A program made the position numbers and the translations under genes. This document shows, one piece after another, positions 27,857 to 34,141 of a DNA stretch of 64,000 nt. Position 1 is the first letter of the stretch; each line of letters starts with the position of its first letter. Where the stretch lies: positions 3,884,001 to 3,948,000 of the forward strand of contig NZ_CP092827.1 of assembly GCF_022533585.1 (NCBI RefSeq). The letters are read 5' to 3'. The notes beneath the pieces are model-generated. The model saw nothing but the letters and a program-made list of their open reading frames with translations. It was not told the origin of the DNA and did no database searches. Origin of the DNA: Pseudomonas sp. LS.1a. Its GTDB lineage: Bacteria; Pseudomonadota; Gammaproteobacteria; Pseudomonadales; Pseudomonadaceae.

Positions 27857-28423
27857 GTGCCGAATCACAACCTTCATGGAAAACTCGAATTCCTGCGCCA
27901 AGCCGAAAAGCTCAAGAGCGTGACACGCAGTGCCCACACGTCGACAGGCCGGCGGGAAAGCACGGCCGAGCACAGTTGGCGGCTGGCGTTGCTGGCGCTG
28001 GTGTTCGAGGAAGAACTGGGTGATGTCGATATCTGCAAGGTGCTCAAGCTGTGCCTGGTTCATGACCTTGGGGAAGCGTTGAGTGGCGATGTTCCTGCGC
28101 CTCAAGCGCAGGCAACGCCAAACAAGAGCATGAGTGAACGACAGGACCTCATCTCCATGACCTCGATGCTCGAACCCTCGATGCAGGACAACATCGTTGC
28201 CCTGTTCGACGAGTATGAAGCGGCGGACTCGCCAGAAGCCAAAGTGGTCAAGGCACTGGACAAGATCGAAACCATCCTGCAGCACACCCAAGGCGATAAC
28301 CCGCCTGGCTTCGACTACGCGTTCAACCTGGAATATGGCCGCCGCTATACCGATGCCTTACCGTTTCTGGCCTCCTTGAGGCGCACACTCGATGAAGAAA
28401 CACGCAAACGCATGGCCCGCTAG
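27857..28423 (+). CDS. HD-domain phosphohydrolase (YfbR/HDDC2-like)
   Basis: 188 residues from a GTG start (VPNHNLHGKLEFLRQAEKLK); AGAGGT 8 bases ahead favours it over the in-frame ATG at 27821, whose site is weak. The HD metal ligands are visible: His in STAEHSWRLAL, His-Asp in CLVHDLGEALSGDVPAP, and the late Asp in VVKALDKIETILQ. This pattern matches the YfbR/HDDC2 5'-deoxynucleotidase group, so a nucleotide phosphatase role is likely but not proven. It follows the Xre-like gene on the same strand. Confidence 0.82.
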   Translation: MPNHNLHGKLEFLRQAEKLKSVTRSAHTSTGRRESTAEHSWRLALLALVFEEELGDVDICKVLKLCLVHDLGEALSGDVPAPQAQATPNKSMSERQDLISMTSMLEPSMQDNIVALFDEYEAADSPEAKVVKALDKIETILQHTQGDNPPGFDYAFNLEYGRRYTDALPFLASLRRTLDEETRKRMAR

Positions 28424-28878
28424 CGCGGTCTTTGTGGGAGCGGCCTTGTGTCGCGAAAGGCCCCTCCCACAGGGATAGCGGGCGTTCGTGAGACCGGTGC
28501 CAACTGGGCAATAGCCCACAGCACTTCCAGCACCAGGACACCCCAGATCAGCGCTGAGGCGCCATTGACCAACGCATACACCTGCCACGCCGAAAACAGC
28601 ACCCTCCCCGCCGCATCGTAACGACCAAACCGATACTCAGGGTGGCGAATCCGCAACCACGCCCACACGCACACAATCGACCCCATCAGGTTGGCCATCA
28701 TGACGTGCATCGCTCCAAACAGCGGAATTTCACCCGCCAGCCCAAACGTGTCATGCAGCCCACTCAACCACCCATGCAACAGGGCAAAACTCCAGGGTGT
28801 CGCAAAGCCGATGGTAACCACCAGATCATAGATACCACTGGCCCGCACCAGCTTGCGATACTGCGTGTCACTCCACAT
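28420..28878 (-). CDS. Small inner-membrane protein of unknown function
   Basis: 152 residues from MWSDTQYRKLVRASGIYDLV; the ATG has AGAGG upstream, while the frame's upstream extension is not signal-like. About four membrane helices (LVVTIGFATPWSFALLHGWL, LFGAMHVMMANLMGSIVCVW, VLFSAWQVYALVNGASALIW, and following). I do not recognise the family. The last residues (VGGAFRDTRPLPQRPR) are encoded by the REP element at 28432-28474, so the REP insertion appears to have replaced the original C-terminus. The 3' end meets the convergent HD gene with a 4-base overlap. Confidence 0.65.
   Translation of the reverse strand: MWSDTQYRKLVRASGIYDLVVTIGFATPWSFALLHGWLSGLHDTFGLAGEIPLFGAMHVMMANLMGSIVCVWAWLRIRHPEYRFGRYDAAGRVLFSAWQVYALVNGASALIWGVLVLEVLWAIAQLAPVSRTPAIPVGGAFRDTRPLPQRPR
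28432..28474. repeat. REP element inside the 3' end of the membrane-protein gene
   Basis: ttgtgggagcggccttgtgt then cgcgaaaggcccctcccaca; a REP copy of the same type as at 19376. It is translated on the minus strand as the tail of the 28420-28878 gene. Confidence 0.8.
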
Positions 28879-28990
28879 GTCCACTGCCCTCTCAATCAAC
28901 GAAGGCTGCAGCCTAAAGCCTGGAGTACGCTCCAAGGTCAAGCCCGAGGAAGAGCATCAACGCAAGTATCGGATTTTCTATAACTCAGCC

Positions 28991-29015
28991 TTGTTATCAG
29001 TTTTTTTGACAACAA
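28991..29015. promoter_or_regulatory. Inverted repeat with a consensus -35 box upstream of the kinase/aminotransferase fusion
   Basis: TTGTTATCA and TGACAACAA form 9-bp arms with one mismatch, separated by seven bases (GTTTTTT). The right arm contains a perfect TTGACA -35 box at 29006-29011. A good -10 at 17 bases is not obvious. Placement between divergent genes and ahead of a catabolic-looking gene suggests an operator, perhaps for the LysR protein encoded downstream (inference). Confidence 0.4.
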
Positions 29016-29086
29016 TCGTCTTCCATCATCAGCCGGATCGGGCATAAATTCTCAACCGTCAACTCCCAGCACCAACGGTAGAGCCC

Positions 29087-32017
29087 ATGTCCAGCCCACA
29101 GAACCAGCCCACCTCCCCTGCCTTGGCCACTCTGATCCAGCGCTCCGGCCTGCCCAGCCCAACGCTGAGCGAAGCGCAGGCACACACCGTGCTGCAGGCC
29201 CACTACGGCCTTGCCGGTAACCTTTCGGTACTGGGCAGCCAGCAAGACCTGAACTTCCGTGTGAGCACACCGCAGGGTGGCTATGTGCTGAAGGCCTGCC
29301 ACGGCAGCTATGCCCAGCTGGAACTGGAAGCGCAACACGCCGCCCTGGCCTTCCTGCGCGATCAAGGTTTGCCGGTACCTGCCGTGCGCGCAGCGCACAA
29401 CGGCACGGGATTGCTGGACCTGGACATTGACGCGCAACCACTGCGCCTGCGCCTGCTCGATTACATCGAAGGCCAACCGTTGACCCGCCTCAAGCACATG
29501 GAGCCACGCCTGATGGCTGAACTGGGCGGGCTCTGTGCGAAGCTGGACAAGGCGCTTGCCGATTTCGATCACCCAGGCCTGGCGCGCACCCTGCAATGGG
29601 ACCCGCAGCATGCCCAGGCACTGATCGATCACCTGCTGCCGGTGCTGCAGGACAGCGGGCAGCGCGCCCGCATCGAACACGCCACCCGCCAGGCCTGCGA
29701 GCGTCTGATGCCGCTGGTTGATCAACTGCCAAGCCAGGCCGTGCATCTGGACATCACCGACGACAACACCGTGTGGGCCCGTGATGCCCAGCGCCAGTGG
29801 CAACTGCAAGGGGTGATCGATTTCGGTGACCTGCTGCGCACCTGGCGCATCGCCGACCTGTCGGTGACCTGCGCTGCGCTGCTGCACCACGCCGAGGGTG
29901 ACCCACTGCGCATCCTGCCTGCAGTGCAGGCCTACCAGGCGCTCAACCCACTGAGCGAAGCCGAACTGCGGGCGCTGTGGCCACTGGTGCTCAACCGCGC
30001 CGCCGTACTGGTGCTGAGCAGCGAGCAGCAGCTCGCCGTCGACCCCGGCAACCAGTACACCCGCGACAACATCGCCCATGAATGGGAAATCTTCGACACG
30101 GCCACCGCCGTACCTTTCGCGTTGATGGAAGCGGCCATCCTGCAAGCTGCGGGCCTGCACCCCGCCACGCCGGACCTGAGCGGCTGCGCCCCCCTGCTCC
30201 CTGAACTGAAAGGGCATCCAGTGACACGGGTCGACCTGGGCGTACTCAGCGTGCATTGCGAGGCGGGCAACTGGGAACAACCGGGCTTCGACCAGCACCT
30301 GCTGACCACGCAACCGGCCCCGGCCTGCAGCCTGCATGGGCAGTATCGCCTGTCGCAAACCCATATCGACCGCCCTGAAGAGCCCGCCACCTGCGCCCTG
30401 GGCGTCGAGCTGCACGTGCCCAACGGCAGCCTGGTGCAAGCGCCAGATACCGGCACCTGGCAGCGCCATGGCGACGGCCGTGGCTGCCTGCGCAGCGCGC
30501 ACTGGGCCTTGTGGCTACAGGGCCTGGAAGACGCGCCGGCAGATGGCCAGACCGTGGAAAAAGGCCAGTCGCTGGGCAGCAGTTGTGGCTTCCTCAGTGT
30601 GCAGCTGTGCCTGGATAACGGCATCCAGCCACCGTTCTTCGCCACCCCGTCCCAGGCGACCGCCTGGCTGGCCCTGTGCCCGTCGCCAGCTGCGCTGCTG
30701 GGCTTCGACTGCAACGCCGAGCCGCTCCCTGACCCGCAGGCCCTGCTGGCCCGCCGCGACGCCAGCTTCGCTCGCTCACAGAAGCACTACTACGCCCAAC
30801 CACCACACATCGAACGCGGCTGGCGCAACTACCTGATCGACATGCAGGGCCGCTCGTACCTGGACATGCTCAACAACGTCGCGGTACTGGGCCACGGCCA
30901 CCCGCGCATGGTCGCCGAGTCGGCGCGGCAATGGTCGCTGCTGAACACCAACTCGCGCTTCCATTACGCGGCCATCAGCGAGTTCTCCGAACGCCTGCTG
31001 GCGTTGGCGCCCGAAGGTTTCGACCGGGTGTTCATGGTCAACAGCGGTACCGAAGCCAACGACCTGGCGATTCGCCTGGCCTGGGCCTACAGCGGCGGGC
31101 GCGACCTGCTCAGCGTGCTGGAGGCCTACCACGGCTGGTCGGTGGCCACCGATGCCATTTCCACCTCCATCGCCGACAACCCGCAGGCCCTGGAAACCCG
31201 CCCGGACTGGGTGCACCCGGTCGAGGCACCGAACACCTTCCGTGGCCGCTTCCGTGGCGCCGACAGCGCCACCGACTACCTGCGCGACGTCGATGCCAAG
31301 CTGGCCGACCTCGACGCCCGTGGCCGCCAGTTGGCGGGCATCATCTGCGAACCGGTATACGGCAATGCTGGTGGTATTTCGTTGCCGGCCGGTTACCTGC
31401 GCGAAGCCTATGCCAAGGTCCGTGCGCGGGGCGGCGTGTGCATCGCCGACGAGGTACAGGTCGGTTATGGCCGCCTGGGCGAGTACTTCTGGGGCTTCGA
31501 GGAACAGGGTGTGGTGCCCGACATCATCACCATGGCCAAGGGCATGGGCAACGGCCAACCGCTGGGCGTAGTCATCACCCGCCGCGAGATCGCCGAAGCA
31601 CTGGAAGCCGAGGGCTACTTCTTCTCCTCGGCCGGTGGCAGCCCGGTCAGTTGCCGCATCGGCATGGCGGTGCTGGATGTAATGCAGGAAGAAGGCCTGT
31701 GGGACAACGCCCGCGACACCGGGCGCTATTTCAAGGCGCGCCTGCAGGCCCTGGTGGACAAGCACCCGCTGGCCGGCGCGGCACATGGTTCGGGCTTCTA
31801 CCTGGGGCTGGAACTGGTGCGCGACCGCGCAACGCTGGAACCGGCAACCGAGGAAACCATGGCCCTGTGCAACCGCCTGCGTGACCTGGGCATCTTCATG
31901 CAGCCGACCGGTGATTACCTGAACATCCTCAAGATCAAGCCGCCGATGTGCACCACCCGGGCGAGCGTGGACTACTTTGTCGACAGCATTGATCGGGTGC
32001 TGGGTGAAGGGCTGTAG
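29087..32017 (+). CDS. Fusion protein: APH-type kinase / M23-like domain / class III aminotransferase (phospholyase-like)
   Basis: 976 residues in three parts. Residues 1-340 are an aminoglycoside-phosphotransferase-like small-molecule kinase, with the catalytic loop HLDITDDN (H220, D222, N227) and metal site GVIDFGD (D245). Residues about 390-560 resemble a peptidase M23 beta domain (LGVELHVPNGSLVQAPDTGT) but lack the HxGxD and HxH zinc ligands, so it is probably inactive. Residues about 570-976 are a class III PLP aminotransferase, with the PLP lysine in TMAKGMGNG (K818). Separate human relatives are hydroxylysine kinase (AGPHD1) and the AGXT2L phospholyases, which remove phosphate and ammonia from a phosphorylated amino alcohol. 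Phosphorylation then elimination of a hydroxy amine is the likely job; the substrate is unknown. Confidence 0.85.
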   Translation: MSSPQNQPTSPALATLIQRSGLPSPTLSEAQAHTVLQAHYGLAGNLSVLGSQQDLNFRVSTPQGGYVLKACHGSYAQLELEAQHAALAFLRDQGLPVPAVRAAHNGTGLLDLDIDAQPLRLRLLDYIEGQPLTRLKHMEPRLMAELGGLCAKLDKALADFDHPGLARTLQWDPQHAQALIDHLLPVLQDSGQRARIEHATRQACERLMPLVDQLPSQAVHLDITDDNTVWARDAQRQWQLQGVIDFGDLLRTWRIADLSVTCAALLHHAEGDPLRILPAVQAYQALNPLSEAELRALWPLVLNRAAVLVLSSEQQLAVDPGNQYTRDNIAHEWEIFDTATAVPFALMEAAILQAAGLHPATPDLSGCAPLLPELKGHPVTRVDLGVLSVHCEAGNWEQPGFDQHLLTTQPAPACSLHGQYRLSQTHIDRPEEPATCALGVELHVPNGSLVQAPDTGTWQRHGDGRGCLRSAHWALWLQGLEDAPADGQTVEKGQSLGSSCGFLSVQLCLDNGIQPPFFATPSQATAWLALCPSPAALLGFDCNAEPLPDPQALLARRDASFARSQKHYYAQPPHIERGWRNYLIDMQGRSYLDMLNNVAVLGHGHPRMVAESARQWSLLNTNSRFHYAAISEFSERLLALAPEGFDRVFMVNSGTEANDLAIRLAWAYSGGRDLLSVLEAYHGWSVATDAISTSIADNPQALETRPDWVHPVEAPNTFRGRFRGADSATDYLRDVDAKLADLDARGRQLAGIICEPVYGNAGGISLPAGYLREAYAKVRARGGVCIADEVQVGYGRLGEYFWGFEEQGVVPDIITMAKGMGNGQPLGVVITRREIAEALEAEGYFFSSAGGSPVSCRIGMAVLDVMQEEGLWDNARDTGRYFKARLQALVDKHPLAGAAHGSGFYLGLELVRDRATLEPATEETMALCNRLRDLGIFMQPTGDYLNILKIKPPMCTTRASVDYFVDSIDRVLGEGL

Positions 32018-32035
32018 GTGCTTGGCTTTGGTTTT

Positions 32036-32282
32036 TCAGCGCCTGTGAGATCGAGCGCCGCCCGCGCGGCGCATCGCGAGCGAAGCTCGCTCCTACATTT
32101 GTTTCGGGCCAGTTATTCCTGAGGCAGAAGTGCGCGGCCCTTTGGCGTCCACCTCCATATCGTGAGGAACAAACAAGGCGGTCGCGCGCGCTGCGACAGG
32201 CGTTACTGGCCCGAAACAAATGTAGGAGCGAGCTTCGCTCGCGATGCGCCGCGCGGGCGGCGCTCGATCTCACAGGCGCTGA
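32036..32282. repeat. Perfect 78-bp inverted repeat with 91-base spacer
   Basis: Left arm 32036-32113 and right arm 32205-32282 are exact complements. Each arm contains two nested small palindromes (gagcgccgcccgcgcggcgc and gcgagcgaagctcgc). The motif tgtaggagcgagcttcgctc resembles REP elements of other Pseudomonas species and differs from the cgcgggtaaacccgc type seen elsewhere here. It fills the gap between the fusion gene and the LysR gene. Confidence 0.9.
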
Positions 32283-32380
32283 CAATCCCCCGCCGAACCA
32301 CTCTGCGCCCTGGTGCATTCTCAAACAAAAGCCCCATAATTTTCTTCCATAAAACTCCCCCGTCATCAGGTTTACCAACA

Positions 32381-33286
32381 ATGGCCTTTACCAGCGACTC
32401 CCTGGCAATCTTCCTCGCGGTGCTGGAGGCAGGCTCGTTCTCTGCCGCCGCGCGCAAGCTGGGGCGTGTGCCTTCGGCCGTGAGCATGGCCATCGCCCAA
32501 CTGGAGGCTGAGCTGGACCTGGTGCTGTTCGACCGGGCCACGCGCAAAGCATTGCCCACCAGCGCCGCCCTGGCCCTGGAACCTCAGGCCAGGCAGGTGA
32601 TCTGCCAGCTCAACCTGCTCGACGCCCAGGCCCTGCAACTGCACAAGGGCCTGGAAAAGCGCCTGACCATCGCCATGGCCCCCGAGCTGCAGACCGGCCG
32701 CTGGAGCCAGCCGCTGGAAACCCTCGCCCAGGAATTTCCCAGCCTGGAAATCGAAGTGCGCTCAGCCACCCAGGCAGAAGCCATCCGCCTGCTGCATGAC
32801 GGCAGCGTGCAACTGGCACTGGTCTTCGAACGGCCCGGTATCGACGAGCGCGAGTCGTTCCTGGAGGCCGGCAGCCAGTTGCTGGTGGCCGTTGCCTCGC
32901 CCCGCCATCCGGCCGGTCAGAACAGCGGCACGCCGTTGCCGGAAGAGGCTTTCGCCGAACAGCGGCAGATCATCGTGGCGTCCGGCAAGGCCACCGGGTC
33001 GGACCCGCGCATGGTGCTGTCGCGGCGCATCTGGCTGACCGACAGCTACCTGGCCACTCTGGACCTGGTGCAATCAGGCCTCGGGTGGGCATATCTGCCG
33101 CAGCCGTTGGTTGAACCGTTGATTGCTTCGGGCGCGCTGGCGGAGGTGCGCTTCGACAACATGGCCAGCCGGTTGCGCTTGTGGGTCGACATCATCTGGG
33201 TCAAGCCGCGCCCGCTGGGGCTGGGTGCACGGCGTTACCTGGAAGTCATGCGCCAGCTGTTCGAGAAGGAACCACCGAGGGCCTGA
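32381..33286 (+). CDS. LysR-family transcriptional regulator
   Basis: 301 residues from MAFTSDSLAIFLAVLEAGSF. The N-terminal winged helix-turn-helix is clear (SFSAAARKLGRVPSAVSMAI and AQLEAELDLVLFDRATRKAL), followed by a type 2 periplasmic-binding-like effector domain (LTIAMAPELQTGRWSQPLET onward). Length is normal. The upstream extension of the frame lies in the 78-bp inverted repeat and is not coding. It is in the same direction as the kinase/aminotransferase fusion gene and could control it, but the repeat between them makes separate transcription likely. Effector unknown. Confidence 0.9.
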   Translation: MAFTSDSLAIFLAVLEAGSFSAAARKLGRVPSAVSMAIAQLEAELDLVLFDRATRKALPTSAALALEPQARQVICQLNLLDAQALQLHKGLEKRLTIAMAPELQTGRWSQPLETLAQEFPSLEIEVRSATQAEAIRLLHDGSVQLALVFERPGIDERESFLEAGSQLLVAVASPRHPAGQNSGTPLPEEAFAEQRQIIVASGKATGSDPRMVLSRRIWLTDSYLATLDLVQSGLGWAYLPQPLVEPLIASGALAEVRFDNMASRLRLWVDIIWVKPRPLGLGARRYLEVMRQLFEKEPPRA

Positions 33287-33339
33287 TGCCCCCTCGCGGG
33301 AGTAACTGTACTGCTCAGGCTTCCTGGGTTTGCACCCTC

Positions 33340-33430
33340 CCTGTGGGAGCGGGTTCACCCGCGAACACCGGCGAAGCCGGTGCCATGCACCGTGTCACAT
33401 TCTTCGCGGGTAAACCCGCTCCCACAAGGT
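33340..33430. repeat. REP inverted pair between the LysR gene and kdpE
   Basis: cctgtgggagcgggttcacc(cgcgaa) and its complement ttcgcgggtaaacccgctcc(caca) with a short hairpin (caccggcgaagccggtg) between. It lies between convergent genes and may terminate both. Confidence 0.85.
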
Positions 33431-33445
33431 GGGCGTGAACCCGGA

Positions 33446-34141
33446 CTATGCAGCAGGTGCCACCAGCCTGTACCCCACCCCTGCCTCGGTGATGATGAAC
33501 CGCGGCGCCGTCGGGTCATCGCCCAGCTTCTGTCGCAGGTGCCCGACCACGATCCGCAGGTAATGGGTGTCATCCACATGGGTAGGCCCCCAGATATCCT
33601 TGAGCAGCTGCTGCTGGGTAATCACCCGCCCCGGGTGCCCGGCCAGCTGCGCCAGCAGCGCATACTCCTTGCGCGTCAACGCCACTTCCACGCCATCCAG
33701 GGTCACCCGGCGAAAGGCAAAGTCCACGGTCAGCGGCCCAAAACTGGCCGCCACTTCCGAGCCACCCGCCTGCGGCACCTGGCGCAGCAAGGCACGCACC
33801 CGCGCCAGAAACTCCTGAATGCCAAACGGCTTGGTTACATAGTCGTTGGCACCGCCATCCAGCGCATCGACCTTCTGCAGCTCACTGGCACGCACCGACA
33901 ACACCATTACCGGCACCGCGCTCCATTCGCGCAGGTCACGCAACACCTGCTGGCCGTCCATATCCGGCAGGCCAAGGTCGAGCACCACCAGGTCCGGCTT
34001 GCCCAAAGCGGCCTGGGCCAGCCCTTGCGCACCTGTGGCGGCCTCGAGCACCTTGTAGCCTTGGGAGGCCAGGCTGATGCGCAGGAACTTGCGGATCTGC
34101 GGTTCATCGTCGATGACCAGGAGGGTGGCGGACTGACTCAT
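33446..34141 (-). CDS. kdpE: KDP operon response regulator KdpE
   Basis: 231 residues: receiver domain with acidic pocket DDEP near residue 11 and phosphoacceptor D55 in LVVLDLGLPDMDG, then an OmpR/PhoB winged helix domain (VALTRKEYALLAQLAGHPGR, QQLLKDIWGPTHVDDTHYLR). It activates kdpFABC when K+ is limiting or osmolarity is high. Its start overlaps the kdpD stop (ATGA), so the pair is translationally coupled. Confidence 0.96.
   Translation of the reverse strand: MSQSATLLVIDDEPQIRKFLRISLASQGYKVLEAATGAQGLAQAALGKPDLVVLDLGLPDMDGQQVLRDLREWSAVPVMVLSVRASELQKVDALDGGANDYVTKPFGIQEFLARVRALLRQVPQAGGSEVAASFGPLTVDFAFRRVTLDGVEVALTRKEYALLAQLAGHPGRVITQQQLLKDIWGPTHVDDTHYLRIVVGHLRQKLGDDPTAPRFIITEAGVGYRLVAPAA

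Noticed and set aside
32162..32380. N-terminal extension of the LysR protein
   Set aside because: It reads through the 78-bp inverted repeat; LysR proteins begin with the helix-turn-helix at 32381.
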